A model generated the notes under the pieces. It did not search any database. It was not told where the DNA came from and saw only the letters and a list, made by a program, of their open reading frames with translations. This document shows positions 33,566 through 46,502 of a stretch of 64,000 nt of DNA, piece after piece (the first letter of the stretch is position 1; each line of letters begins with the position of its first letter). Source of the DNA: Oscillospiraceae bacterium (GTDB taxonomy: Bacteria > Bacillota_A > Clostridia > Oscillospirales > Ruminococcaceae); the NCBI GenBank assembly GCA_017829075.1, contig JAGAJA010000057.1, positions 7,526 to 71,525 of the forward strand, written 5' to 3'. A program made the position numbers and the translations under genes.

Positions 33566-34159
33566 CTATTCACCGTGCAGCTTCGCAAAATACCGGAAAT
33601 ATGTCTCAATGCGCTCCATGGCTTCTTGCTCGCGTTCAGGCTCTCTGTCGCACATCTGAATAAGAAGCGATACCGGTGCCGCAAAGGACATGGAAAGCAG
33701 CTTAGGGTCGCCCTGTTTCATAATGCCGTTATCCATCATTTCCTGAAATATCCGCTGATATAGCCCTTGTACGCTGTCGATATTGTATTTTGTGGTAAGC
33801 AAGGCGATACTTTGATTGCGGAACTGCTCCATAGTAAGCATTCTGCGCACTTTTCTTATCATGGGGTCGTGAAGTGTAAACAGTATCCTTTTCAGTGAAA
33901 GAGTGACAAGCTCATTCATCGAAGCGGGTGTCTTCCCCGGATTGCTTGTTGAACCGAAATTTTCTTCATAGTAATTCTCCGCCTTTTCGATAAGCGCATT
34001 CAGAATATCTTCCTTGCCTTTGAAGTGCTTATATAGCGACGGCCCCTTTATGCCTGCATTTTCTGCAATAAGGTCAACTCCCACACCGTCATAGCCTCTT
34101 TCCGAAAACAGTGTAAGTGCTGAATCCAGTATTCTGTCTTTTGTCGTCATTTTTTCCAT
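33566..34159 (-). CDS. TetR-family transcriptional repressor
   Basis: 197 residues, GAGGAG 9 bases before the start. The N-terminal helix-turn-helix is DRILDSALTLFSERGYDGVG then LIAENAGIKGPSLYKHFKGK (about 8-50). The C-terminal ligand domain is of the type seen in TetR proteins that control multidrug or quinone/aldehyde stress genes; no ligand can be read. The same 17-bp site lies at its own promoter and at two others in this island (34182, 34321, 37343), so it probably represses itself, the VOC gene and the three-gene operon at 35.3-37.2 kb. Confidence 0.88.
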   Translation of the reverse strand: MEKMTTKDRILDSALTLFSERGYDGVGVDLIAENAGIKGPSLYKHFKGKEDILNALIEKAENYYEENFGSTSNPGKTPASMNELVTLSLKRILFTLHDPMIRKVRRMLTMEQFRNQSIALLTTKYNIDSVQGLYQRIFQEMMDNGIMKQGDPKLLSMSFAAPVSLLIQMCDREPEREQEAMERIETYFRYFAKLHGE

Positions 34160-34181
34160 GATATATTTCTCCTCTTATTAT

Positions 34182-34237
34182 GCTAACGTTCGTTTTCTTG
34201 CATAATATATTATACCTGAGTATAATTCTTATGTCAA
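34182..34237 (-). promoter_or_regulatory. TetR promoter with operator 1
   Basis: Read on the minus strand: TTGACA (34232-34237), 17-bp spacer, TATAAT (34209-34214), then the operator AGAAAACGAACGTTAGC (34182-34198). The operator lies 10 bases after the -10 box. Confidence 0.75.
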
Positions 34238-34285
34238 TAGGAAATTAAAAAAAAGATAGTCGCTGTTCTATTCTGAAATTCGTCC

Positions 34286-34337
34286 TTGACAAGTGAGCAG
34301 GGGCGTGATATAATAATGACAGAAAACGCTCGTTAGC
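34286..34337 (+). promoter_or_regulatory. VOC-gene promoter with TetR operator 2
   Basis: TTGACA (34286-34291), 17-bp spacer, TATAAT (34309-34314), then AGAAAACGCTCGTTAGC (34321-34337), the same site as at 34182 and 37343 with two changes in its centre. The site overlaps the expected start of transcription. Confidence 0.75.
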
Positions 34338-34424
34338 AATTGAGCGGCGACAGGTTTTAGGCTAAATAATACCATTGTTTGTGCAGAATAGCTGAACAAT
34401 AAATTGGTTTTTGGGGAGAATGAA

Positions 34425-34811
34425 ATGAAAAATTATACCCAAGTTTATGTAAAAAATAGTTTTGAAGCCGCAAAAATGTACTGCGAAGCTTTTGGTGCAG
34501 AGATTACACGCGAGTTTAAAAATGAGAACAATACGGCTTATGACCACTGCGAATTGTCTGTGAATGGTGAAGGCTTTTTGGCGTTAGCCGAAGCTTCAAA
34601 TCCTTGTGATATAAATTTAGTTCACAAATACAAATGGGAAACTATGACATTTAATGTGTTTGAGATGGGAACCGAGGAAGCAGTACACAATGCTTTTCGT
34701 GTTTTAAGTGATGGCGGAGTAATTATTGAACCTATTCACAAGCTTCCGTGGAGTAAATGTTGTGCGACTGTTATTGATAAATTCGGCGTGTGTTGGTGGA
34801 TTTCAATTTGA
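34425..34811 (+). CDS. VOC-family (PhnB/glyoxalase-like) protein
   Basis: 128 residues from the ATG at 34425, which has GGGGAG 7 bases upstream; a TTG at 34404 is less likely. The beta-alpha-beta-beta-beta pattern of the VOC fold is seen twice (about 3-60 and 65-128), with YVKNSFEAAKMYCEAFGAE near the start and WSKCCATVIDKFGVCWWISI at the end, as in PhnB-like proteins. Such proteins bind or detoxify small molecules. The metal residues are not clearly conserved. Controlled by TetR operator 2. Confidence 0.75.
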   Translation: MKNYTQVYVKNSFEAAKMYCEAFGAEITREFKNENNTAYDHCELSVNGEGFLALAEASNPCDINLVHKYKWETMTFNVFEMGTEEAVHNAFRVLSDGGVIIEPIHKLPWSKCCATVIDKFGVCWWISI

Positions 34812-34828
34812 AATTTTCCAATTTGCAG

Positions 34829-35083
34829 AGTTGCCCGAAAAACGGTGTGCTTAACAACAGACGGGCGACCACATATCACCTGAACAACGCAATAAGGCAA
34901 AAACAATTAGCTGAGTTTGGCGCAATCGTTGTAAATGAACGAGTTGTTATCGACGATAATATAATCACTTCATTTTGTCCTGAAACAGCGCCCGATGTCG
35001 CCTTTGAACTTCTCCGGAAATTAGTGGGAGATGAAGAAATGCAGAAAGTAAAACGGGCAATGGGATATAATCAGAATTATTGA
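34829..35083 (+). pseudogene. DJ-1/PfpI family protein, C-terminal fragment
   Basis: About 85 codons similar to the last third of DJ-1/PfpI proteins: RRATTYHLNN, VVNERVVIDDNIITS and APDVAFELLRKLVG. The N-terminal part with the nucleophile Cys is missing, and no ribosome binding site is clear. Its frame overlaps the end of the VOC gene. It is probably a remnant left by deletion. A second scrap, coding KTLEQTQFDPPTAEKIERM before a stop at 35226, shows that more than one gene has decayed here. Confidence 0.65.
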
Positions 35084-35260
35084 TGAGAGTAATAAACAGA
35101 AAATGAAAATGGGTACTTTCGGACATTCCTTTTCATCGGTGTTCAGCGGTAGGATAAGACGCTGGAACAAACGCAGTTTGATCCACCTACTGCTGAGAAG
35201 ATCGAAAGAATGATAAAAAGCAGATAAAGATAGAGTGTAAATGTGAATTATCCTCTAATT

Positions 35261-35875
35261 TCACAACTCGTTATCTTCCTTTATTTTTTCGAGCCTTACG
35301 ACCCCGAATTCATCTTGGGTCGTAATATTATTTTTATATTTATATCCCATTTTTAGGTAAAAATCGACAGCAGTCAGAGATGAGCCGACCTCCGTTCGCC
35401 ATGCACGGAGGAAATACTCATCTGCTTCCAATGTGTCAATAATTCTTCTGCCTATGCCTCTGCCCTGATATTCGGGTAATACAAAAACGGAAACCAGATA
35501 GCTCTCGGTTTCGCTTCCCCAGTAGCCTGTAATTCCTCCGCACCCGATGATTTTCTTACCGTCAACAGCAACATAGAAATGAGATTCAGCCGCTCTTGAA
35601 GTGATTACCTCCGGCGAATGGCTTTTTATGTTCTCCTCAATAAATTCGGGGGAATAATCCTTACTGTTGCTGACAGAGAGTGTTGTGCAGATTACATCGG
35701 AAACAGCCAATTCATCGCCTTTTCGGAAGCGTCGGACGGCGATTTTTTTATCACAATAAACAGGTATTTTGTGTTTTGACTCTGCGTGATGTTTGCGGCA
35801 GGCTTCGCAATCACCGTGACGGGGACAGCTTTTCATTTTGCAGGGACAGGATAAATTGTTTTTTGTATCTGCCAT
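35261..35875 (-). CDS. GNAT N-acetyltransferase with N-terminal Cys-rich knuckle
   Basis: 204 residues. The first ~40 hold five Cys and several His (CPCKMKSC, CEACRKHH), which could bind zinc or another metal. The GNAT domain follows (about 45-200), with the acetyl-CoA loop VLPEYQGRGIGRRII (about 140) and the C-terminal AVDFYLKMGYKY. It should acetylate a small molecule or amino group. It is the last gene of the TetR-controlled minus-strand operon after the GyrI-like and flavodoxin-fold genes. Confidence 0.8.
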   Translation of the reverse strand: MADTKNNLSCPCKMKSCPRHGDCEACRKHHAESKHKIPVYCDKKIAVRRFRKGDELAVSDVICTTLSVSNSKDYSPEFIEENIKSHSPEVITSRAAESHFYVAVDGKKIIGCGGITGYWGSETESYLVSVFVLPEYQGRGIGRRIIDTLEADEYFLRAWRTEVGSSLTAVDFYLKMGYKYKNNITTQDEFGVVRLEKIKEDNEL

Positions 35876-35949
35876 ATCGAACCTCTTTTTCTCGGCGAAA
35901 ATCAGGAGCTATCGTTTTAACTTACAAAAAAGCAATTAAGCTGGTAACT

Positions 35950-36648
35950 TCATTTGCTCCACGGTTTCCGCCCATTAAGCCAGCCCTTGCTTTCCCAGTA
36001 TGCTTTCTCAGAGGGTGACGCGCCCCAGTTCGCCTTTTGCATACCGCCAAAAATCCAGAAAAGAACGCGAGTTTTGATTCCAACTCTGACGGCTTTATTT
36101 TTGGATAGTTTTTTTGCCAGTATGCTCATATCATGTTTGATTTTTACTTTCTTTTTATCGGGAACCATATTCCAGTTCATTGCATTAACGCTCAGACCGT
36201 ATTTTGTTACTTCCGGAACGCCCCAATTTACAAGATTATCTGCAACCAGCTTAGCCGCCTTGCCTGCTCCCGCTCCCGCGGCAGTCGAAATCACGACAGC
36301 ACGTTTTATAAACATTTCTTCATGGGGCTTATGGGTCAACCAATTAGTGAAAAACAGATCGAGGAATGCTTTCATTGGCGCACTTGGCATCATGCAATAA
36401 TTAGGGGTAGTCAATATAAGAAGATCGGCTGAAATTATTGCTTCATCAATAGGTTTCTTATCTTCCCAAAAGGGGCACTTTTCTCTTCCCTCAAGGCAGG
36501 AGTAACACCCTATGCAAAAATGGTTCAAATCTCTCGGCAAAAAGAATTCCTTCACTTCCTTCTCACAGGAAAGCTCCTGCAATAGGATATTTGCCGCATT
36601 CCATGTACTGCCTTTGTGATTTTGTCCGTGTATAACAACTATTTTCAT
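35950..36648 (-). CDS. Flavodoxin-fold NAD(P)H-dependent FMN reductase
   Basis: 232 residues. The FMN phosphate loop is GQNHKGSTWNAANI (about 8-21), a Cys-rich segment CIGCYSCLEG (about 46) is typical of iron-sulfur or electron-transfer flavoproteins, and LTTPNYCMMPSAPMKAFLD (about 83) is the quinone-reductase-like loop. It should transfer electrons from NAD(P)H or ferredoxin to quinones, nitro compounds or similar acceptors. It fits a detoxification operon; the substrate is unknown. Confidence 0.8.
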   Translation of the reverse strand: MKIVVIHGQNHKGSTWNAANILLQELSCEKEVKEFFLPRDLNHFCIGCYSCLEGREKCPFWEDKKPIDEAIISADLLILTTPNYCMMPSAPMKAFLDLFFTNWLTHKPHEEMFIKRAVVISTAAGAGAGKAAKLVADNLVNWGVPEVTKYGLSVNAMNWNMVPDKKKVKIKHDMSILAKKLSKNKAVRVGIKTRVLFWIFGGMQKANWGASPSEKAYWESKGWLNGRKPWSK

Positions 36649-36669
36649 GGATATATAGTCCTATTCACT

Positions 36670-37236
36670 TTATATAATTCCTGTGATTGTCATTGTAGAT
36701 ACGATTTCAGCCGTTTTCTGCTCATCGCTTCTTGTGGATCTCTTAATCGGCACCCAGATTCCGCATTCGTAATCGGGGCTTTGCATATTGCCGGCAGAAT
36801 AGACCTCCAGCATTGCGTTTCCGTTGCCTTTGTATTTCTTACCCTCTTTCGGATACCACTCCTGCCAAACCTGTGTGTTCAGATCCTGAAGTGATTTCGG
36901 TAATGCGCCCTTTGCAGAGAATACCGCCCAGTCGCTTTCAGGGAAGGTGTACAGCTTCAATCCCTCAGGCACTTCACCGCCTGCATAAAGACCTGCGATC
37001 CAATATTCAAAAGAGCCTTTCTTTTCGTCACAGATTGCATACATACCGATTTGGTTTGTAAGAATTGCTTTCTCGATCGGGGTTTCGGGCTTCATTGTCT
37101 GCCATAGTCTGGCATACTTCCGGCTGTATTCCTTTTCCCAGAATTCGGGGCATTTTACATAGCCCTCCTCCGGGTGGATTGAAGTTGAAAATCCAATAAA
37201 AGTCATTGACGGTTTGTGTTCGTACTTTACATTCAT
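36670..37236 (-). CDS. GyrI-like small-molecule-binding protein
   Basis: 188 residues. The fold pattern of the AraC effector-binding/GyrI family is seen, with GMYAICDEKKGSFEYWIAGL (about 70) and CGIWVPIKRS at the end. No DNA-binding domain is attached. Such stand-alone proteins bind or hydrolyse cyclic or toxic compounds. It is the first gene of the operon that starts at the TetR-controlled promoter at 37343-37393. Confidence 0.75.
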   Translation of the reverse strand: MNVKYEHKPSMTFIGFSTSIHPEEGYVKCPEFWEKEYSRKYARLWQTMKPETPIEKAILTNQIGMYAICDEKKGSFEYWIAGLYAGGEVPEGLKLYTFPESDWAVFSAKGALPKSLQDLNTQVWQEWYPKEGKKYKGNGNAMLEVYSAGNMQSPDYECGIWVPIKRSTRSDEQKTAEIVSTMTITGII

Positions 37237-37342
37237 CGTAAATTCTCCTTATATTGCCTGTTTTGATCAAGTTACCTGACGCTTTTTAGATACAATATCT
37301 GATATTGCCAGCAAACGTCCAAAATGGATTTCACTCAGACAA

Positions 37343-37393
37343 GCTAACGTTCGTTTTCTATATTATTATAGCTTATTGGTATTACTTTGTCAA
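37343..37393 (-). promoter_or_regulatory. GyrI-operon promoter with TetR operator 3
   Basis: Read on the minus strand: TTGACA (37388-37393), 17-bp spacer, TATAAT (37365-37370), then AGAAAACGAACGTTAGC (37343-37359), identical to operator 1. The arrangement is nearly the same as at the VOC gene. Confidence 0.75.
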
Positions 37394-37486
37394 GGGGTAA
37401 TTAAAACGCAAGACCATTCAATGTATTTTTAGTGTACAAGTTAGAACAGATGTGATATAAGGCAATCCGAAAATAAATAATTCACA

Positions 37487-41419
<3,933 letters not shown>

Positions 41420-41424
41420 CACCA

Positions 41425-42615
41425 ATGACAAAGAGCATAATATCCGTATTAATGGCGGTGATAATGATGTTTACCTCAACCTCCTGCAAGAACAACGCGC
41501 CCACCGAGCATATCATCACCGCCACAGAAGCGGCAAAAAACATGGGCATGGGTCTTAACCTCGGCAATACCATGGAGGCTTACAACGCGTCTGACTGTGA
41601 AAAGATAACCTACGAGTGGATACCGGTAGTCGGTGAAAACCGCCCGGTCGATTACGAAACCTGCTGGGGCGCTGTCCCGACCACGCAGGAGGTTATAAAC
41701 GGCATAAAGGCGGAGGGCTTCGACACCGTGCGTATTCCGGTTTTCTGGGGCAATATGATGGCGAATGACGGAACGTACACCATAAACTCCGAGTACATAG
41801 GACGCGTCAAGGAGATCGTTGATTATTGCTGCAACGCCGGGCTGTACACGGTGATAAACATTCACCACTTTGACGAGTTCATAATCCGCCGCAATTCCAC
41901 CGAGAAATGCTCGGAGATATTCACAAATCTCTGGACGCAGATAGCGGAGTATTTCAAGGATTACCCCTACACGGTGATGTTTGAGGGCTATAACGAGTAT
42001 CTCGGCGGCAATCAGTTCAACGAACAGGGCGAGCTGGTGGAACTGAGCGAGGCGGAGGGCTTCCGCATGACGAACACCCTAAACCAGAGCTTCGTTGACG
42101 CTGTGAGAGCCACCGGCGGCAAAAACGCCGAGCGTGTGCTGATACTTTCCGGCTACTGGACGAACATTGACAAGACCACCTCTTCGGAGTTCGTAATGCC
42201 GACGGATACGGTGTCCGACCGGTTGATGGTTTCGGTGCATTACGTTGACAACATGATGTATTGGACAAACAGAATAGGCGGCACAGACTGGGTAAACTAC
42301 ATTGACGACCAGATTGGAAAGCTGAAAAAGGCATTCACCGAGAAGAATATTCCGGTGTTTGTTGGTGAGACCTCGGTGAATTACCCGGCGGCGAATTTCG
42401 ACCGGAATGCCGCATACAATACCTCCTCACAGTGCGTTGATTATGTGTTGAGAACTTTGCTGGTGAACGGCTTTGTGCCTGTTATATGGGACGTGAATGA
42501 CAACTTCTACTCGCGGACGGAATACCGCATAAAGTCCGGCGCAGACAGAAAGGTGATTCGTCAAATCGCGAACGAGATACACGGTGTCACAGACGATTTG
42601 AGCAGCGTTGATTAG
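41425..42615 (+). CDS. Glycoside hydrolase family 5 cellulase, lipoprotein
   Basis: 396 residues. The lipoprotein signal ends STSC (Cys about 21). The GH5 barrel opens with MGLNLGNTMEAY and holds FDTVRIPVFWG (about 92), NIHHFDEF (about 145), the acid/base Glu in FEGYNEYLGG (about 190) and the nucleophile Glu in VFVGETSVNY (about 315). It should cut beta-1,4-glucans or mannans at the cell surface, giving sugars that the cytosolic LacZ next door can trim. AAAGGAAG precedes the start. Confidence 0.88.
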   Translation: MTKSIISVLMAVIMMFTSTSCKNNAPTEHIITATEAAKNMGMGLNLGNTMEAYNASDCEKITYEWIPVVGENRPVDYETCWGAVPTTQEVINGIKAEGFDTVRIPVFWGNMMANDGTYTINSEYIGRVKEIVDYCCNAGLYTVINIHHFDEFIIRRNSTEKCSEIFTNLWTQIAEYFKDYPYTVMFEGYNEYLGGNQFNEQGELVELSEAEGFRMTNTLNQSFVDAVRATGGKNAERVLILSGYWTNIDKTTSSEFVMPTDTVSDRLMVSVHYVDNMMYWTNRIGGTDWVNYIDDQIGKLKKAFTEKNIPVFVGETSVNYPAANFDRNAAYNTSSQCVDYVLRTLLVNGFVPVIWDVNDNFYSRTEYRIKSGADRKVIRQIANEIHGVTDDLSSVD

Positions 42616-42772
42616 GACGCTCCGGCGCTTGAATGGGCGCTCGCACAACAATGAATATCATGCGTGGCATTAATGTTGGCAAAAATTATGAATTAGCCGC
42701 TCTCGGCGATTAGTATTTTCATTTGTCAACTATTCCACATTCTTCCGAATCAACAAGTAAAGCCAACTCTCA

Positions 42773-42819
42773 AAAAAACTCACCCGAACTGTTCTTGCAA
42801 ACAGGAACAGTTCGGGTGA
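42773..42819 (-). terminator. Intrinsic terminator after ptsI
   Basis: TCACCCGAACTGTTC pairs with GAACAGTTCGGGTGA, 15 bp with only the loop unpaired. On the minus strand it is followed by seven T. Confidence 0.9.
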
Positions 42820-42867
42820 AATTCCTTACCGGACTTAGCAGGTAATACAACAGATATCTCGTTGGTA

Positions 42868-44502
42868 TTATATGGAGAGATTACAGCGTCTGACTGCGTC
42901 CCTTACCTTTAATACGAATGAGGGCGATACAGAAAGCTCATCAATGCCCATGCGCAGGAATCTTTCAGTAAGGCTGGTATCCGCCGCAAGCTCACCGCAT
43001 ATGCCTATCCATGCGCCATGCTCGTGGGCGTTCTTCGCAGACATCTCGATAAGCCGTAGCACAGCCTCGTGATGCGTGTCCACAAACTGCTCGACAGCGG
43101 CGTTCTGGCGGTCGCAGGCGAGGGTGTACTGAGTAAGGTCATTTGTTCCAACGCTGAAGAAATCCACCATAGGCGCAAGCCTGTTGCTTATAATTGCCGC
43201 CGCGGGGGTTTCTATCATAATGCCAAGCTCTACATTTTCGGATATCTCAACGCCTTCAGATTTAAGTTCGTTCTTTACGTCTTCGCAGATTGAGAGTATC
43301 TTTTCAAGCTCCGGAACGCTTGTTATCATCGGGAACATTATGCCAAGATCGCCGTAAACCGAAGCGCGGTACAGCGCGCGGAGCTGCGTCCTGAATATCT
43401 CCGGTCTTGTCAGGCATATCCGGATAGCGCGATAGCCGAGGGCGGGATTTTCCTCCTTTGCTAAGTTAAAATAGCCTACCTGCTTGTCCGCACCTATATC
43501 AAGGGTGCGGATTATCACTTTCTTGCCCTCCATGCTTTCCAGCACCTTTTTGTATGCGGTGAACTGCTGCTCCTCGGTGGGGTAATCGCTGCTTTCAAGG
43601 TAAAGAAATTCGCTCCTGAAAAGCCCTATCCCGCCTGCGTCGCTGGCAAGTACATCGCCGATATTGTCAACTCCGCCGATGTTTGCGTAAATGTTGACCC
43701 GCGTTCCGTCAAGAGTGATGTTCTCCTTGCCTTTTAGCTCCTGTAACAGGCGCTTCTTTACCTCGTCCTCGGCGCGCTTTTTTTCAATGCGGGATATTGT
43801 TTCATTATCGGGATCAATGAATATATCGCCGGTGTAGCCGTCAACCGCTGCAAGATCCCCGTTTCTTACATTCTCCAGAAGCTCCCTGCCCACACCGATA
43901 ACCGCGGGGATATTCATGTTCCTTGCAAGTATTGCGGTATGAGAATTTGACGACCCGAACGCAGTAACAAACGCAAGCACCTTGTTTTTATCCAGCAGCA
44001 CTGTTTCGCTGGGGGAAAGATCCTCCGCGCATATGATGACCTTTTCATCGGAGGTCACGTTTTCGCTGTTATCTTCGGAGAGGCAGCTTATAATGCGGTT
44101 GGAAATATCCCTGACGTCCGCTGAGCGCGCTTGCATATATTCGTCCTCCATAGAAGCGAACATCTCCGCGAATTTATCCGCCGTTACCGCAACGGCATAT
44201 TCCGCGTTGGCGGATTGAGTTTCAATGATGCTTGAAATAGACTCGTTGTAGTCCTCGTCCTCTATCATCATCATATGTATATCAAATATCTGCGCGTCAG
44301 CCTCTCCCACTTCTTTGAGCGCCTTGTTATAGATCTCCTGAAGCTGTTCGATTGCCTTTTTCTTTGCCGCAGATAGCCTTTCCTTTTCTGCTGCGATATC
44401 CTCAATGTGAGTTAGCCTGACAGACGCTTCTTTTTTGGTGAGAACAGAAATTCGTCCCAGCGCTATCGCGCCGTAAACGCCCTTGCCCTTGAGTGTGATC
44501 AT
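42868..44502 (-). CDS. ptsI: PTS enzyme I (phosphoenolpyruvate-protein phosphotransferase)
   Basis: 544 residues from the ATG at 44502 (GGGGAGGTG 9 bases upstream). It takes phosphate from PEP and passes it to HPr. The phospho-His is in GSSNSHTAILARNMNIPA (about residue 183), the PEP-binding domain has GGIGLFRSEFLY (about 285) and SVGTNDLTQYTLACDR (about 445), and the catalytic Cys is in WIGICGELA. It is cotranscribed with HPr and 1-phosphofructokinase. Confidence 0.96.
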   Translation of the reverse strand: MITLKGKGVYGAIALGRISVLTKKEASVRLTHIEDIAAEKERLSAAKKKAIEQLQEIYNKALKEVGEADAQIFDIHMMMIEDEDYNESISSIIETQSANAEYAVAVTADKFAEMFASMEDEYMQARSADVRDISNRIISCLSEDNSENVTSDEKVIICAEDLSPSETVLLDKNKVLAFVTAFGSSNSHTAILARNMNIPAVIGVGRELLENVRNGDLAAVDGYTGDIFIDPDNETISRIEKKRAEDEVKKRLLQELKGKENITLDGTRVNIYANIGGVDNIGDVLASDAGGIGLFRSEFLYLESSDYPTEEQQFTAYKKVLESMEGKKVIIRTLDIGADKQVGYFNLAKEENPALGYRAIRICLTRPEIFRTQLRALYRASVYGDLGIMFPMITSVPELEKILSICEDVKNELKSEGVEISENVELGIMIETPAAAIISNRLAPMVDFFSVGTNDLTQYTLACDRQNAAVEQFVDTHHEAVLRLIEMSAKNAHEHGAWIGICGELAADTSLTERFLRMGIDELSVSPSFVLKVRDAVRRCNLSI

Positions 44503-44538
44503 AGTTAAACACCTCCCCATTCTTCCATAAGGTTAATT

Positions 44539-44808
44539 CTATTCTTCGCCGAAGCCGTCCTCAAACAGCTTTACGAACTCCTCCAGTACAGCCTGCTCAT
44601 TTCCGCCAGTAACAACAAGCTCAACTTCGGCGCCTTTCTTGATGCCCGAAGCCATTATCTGCATAACTCCCTTTGCCTTGATGTCCTTGCCGTTTGATTT
44701 CATGATGATCTCGCTGTCGGGGTGCTCCTTTGCAGTCTTAGCGATAATTCCTGCGGCGCGCATATGTAAACCCTCTTTATTTACTACCGTTACTACTTTA
44801 GATACCAT
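44539..44808 (-). CDS. ptsH: HPr-family phosphocarrier, lacking the regulatory Ser
   Basis: 89 residues from the ATG at 44808 (AAGGAG upstream). The active His is at residue 15 in EGLHMRAAG; the classical HARPA reads HMRAA, keeping Arg17. The site of HPr kinase, Ser46 in KSIMGVMSLG, here reads KAKGVMQIMASG, with Gly aligned to Ser46. It can therefore pass phosphate to sugar permeases but should not be phosphorylated by HprK for carbon repression. This suggests a fructose-specific HPr (FPr-like) beside a separate housekeeping HPr. Confidence 0.85.
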   Translation of the reverse strand: MVSKVVTVVNKEGLHMRAAGIIAKTAKEHPDSEIIMKSNGKDIKAKGVMQIMASGIKKGAEVELVVTGGNEQAVLEEFVKLFEDGFGEE

Positions 44809-44852
44809 GATAGATTTCTCCTTTACTGAAATAAATGTTCCTTTGATATATG

Positions 44853-45752
44853 TCAAAGAGTTGCCAGCAGCTCCGAGATTTTTTCCTTAGTCGCCAGTCC
44901 GTCAGAGAATGCAGTAGCTCCTCCCGCCGCCGTTCCCAGCTTCAGTGCATATTCGTAATCTCCGTTAATGGAGCCAGCCGTAAAGCCCGCCACCATTGAG
45001 TCCCCGGCGCCGACAGAGTTTTTCACTGTTCCTCTGCATACGCCGCAGCGATGTTTTTTGCCGAACTCGTCGATAAGCATTGCGCCGTCCCCTGCCATAG
45101 AAATTAGCACGTTGACCGCACCCATATCCTGCAATTTCCTTGCGTATTTTTCGATCTCATCATCTGTTATAAGCTCCACACCGAACATCTCGCCAAGCTC
45201 GTGATCGTTCGGCTTTATCAGGAAAGGCTTGTATTTGAGCACATTCAAAAGCAGATCCTTTGTTGCGTCAACTACAACCTTGATTTGTTTCCCAGAGAGC
45301 CTTTCAAGTATACGCTCATAGATATCCGAGGGGAGCGAGGACGGAATGCTTCCGGCTAGTATCAGAGTGTCCCCGTCCGAAAGCTTGTCCAGCTTCTCAA
45401 AAAGAGTCGCGATAGCCTTATCGTCAATATCCGGACCTTGCCCGTTCAGTTCGGTTTCCTCCGCCGATTTTATCTTCACGTTTATCCGGGAGTTTCCTTT
45501 TTCCAGACGTACAAAATCCGTATCTATCCCCATATCGGCAAGTCCGTTTTCGATAGCCTCTCCGGTGAAGCCCGCCGTAAATCCAAGCGCCTTTGATTTT
45601 ATTCCAAGCTCCCGCAGCACGATAGACACATTTATGCCCTTGCCGCCGAAATACATCTCTTCCCTCTCGGAACGATTTGTAGCGCCGAGCTTCATTTCGC
45701 CCGTATGCACAACATAGTCGATCGCGGGGTTGAATGTTACTGTATAAACCAT
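44853..45752 (-). CDS. fruK: 1-phosphofructokinase
   Basis: 299 residues, PfkB/ribokinase family. The N terminus reads MVYTVTFNPAIDYVVH; substrate marks are GGKGINVS (about 38) and the catalytic loop is NSVGAGDSMVAGF (about 245-257) with its Asp. It phosphorylates fructose 1-phosphate to the bisphosphate, after uptake by a fructose PTS. The permease (FruA) is not in the operon. It starts right after the stop of the DeoR regulator. Confidence 0.9.
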   Translation of the reverse strand: MVYTVTFNPAIDYVVHTGEMKLGATNRSEREEMYFGGKGINVSIVLRELGIKSKALGFTAGFTGEAIENGLADMGIDTDFVRLEKGNSRINVKIKSAEETELNGQGPDIDDKAIATLFEKLDKLSDGDTLILAGSIPSSLPSDIYERILERLSGKQIKVVVDATKDLLLNVLKYKPFLIKPNDHELGEMFGVELITDDEIEKYARKLQDMGAVNVLISMAGDGAMLIDEFGKKHRCGVCRGTVKNSVGAGDSMVAGFTAGSINGDYEYALKLGTAAGGATAFSDGLATKEKISELLATL

Positions 45753-45753
45753 T

Positions 45754-46502
45754 TCACATGACCTCCTTGATATTTGCCATTGACAGATATTTCTTATCCA
45801 GAAGCTTATCTGTGATTATCTTCACCTGACCAAGCTGTGCGAATGTTACTGACGCAGTCTGACCGAATTTTGAATGATCCGCCAGAACGTATACAGTCTG
45901 GCTGTTCTGAACTGCTGCGGACTTAACGCTTGCCTCGCTGCGGTCTGATGTTGAGATACCTCCCGAAAGCGAAATCGCGTTTGCCCTATAAAGCTTTTGG
46001 AAAAGTTATAGCGTTGCAGGCTGCTAACGCATTCCGCACCCACTATCGCCTCGGTGGTGAGCTTTATCTCTCCGGCAGGGATATACACCCTAAATCCTCT
46101 CTGAGCCAGCTTCTTGGCGTGAGGTAATGCGTCTGTCACAAAGGTCACATTCTTGTCGGGCAGAAAATCAATCATCTTTTCCGTAGTTGTTCCTGCGTCA
46201 ATGAAAACAAAATCACCGTCATCTATCAGCGACGCGGCAAACCTTGCTATCGCCGTTTTTGCCTCCGTGAACATTTTGGATTTGGAGTCAACATAATGCT
46301 CGACCAGCTTTATGGAGCGCTCATCTGTCGATATCGCTCCGCCGTGCACCTTTTTAACCAGCCCTTTTTCATCAAGCAAAGTCAGGTCGCGGCGCACAGT
46401 AGATTCAGAGGCTTCCAGCAGTCTGCACAGCGCGGTAAGGGTCACACTTTTGTTTTGCCTCACCTGCTCCAGTATTACGGAATATCTTTCCTCTGTCAAC
46501 AT
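45754..46502 (-). pseudogene. fruR: DeoR-family fructose operon regulator, frameshifted
   Basis: The N-terminal 170 codons are intact: helix-turn-helix VTLTALCRLLEASESTVRRD (about 20-39) and the sugar-phosphate domain with FIDAGTTTEKM (about 100). After YNFSKSFIG the frame changes; one base lower in the same strand the sequence continues as normal DeoR, with ISLSGGISTSDRSEA, VYVLADHSKFG and a stop at 45754-45756 overlapping the fruK start region. The likely site is the GGG at 45984-45986, where one G seems lost. It is a real mutation or a sequencing error. If repaired, the protein would be about 249 residues. Confidence 0.85.
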
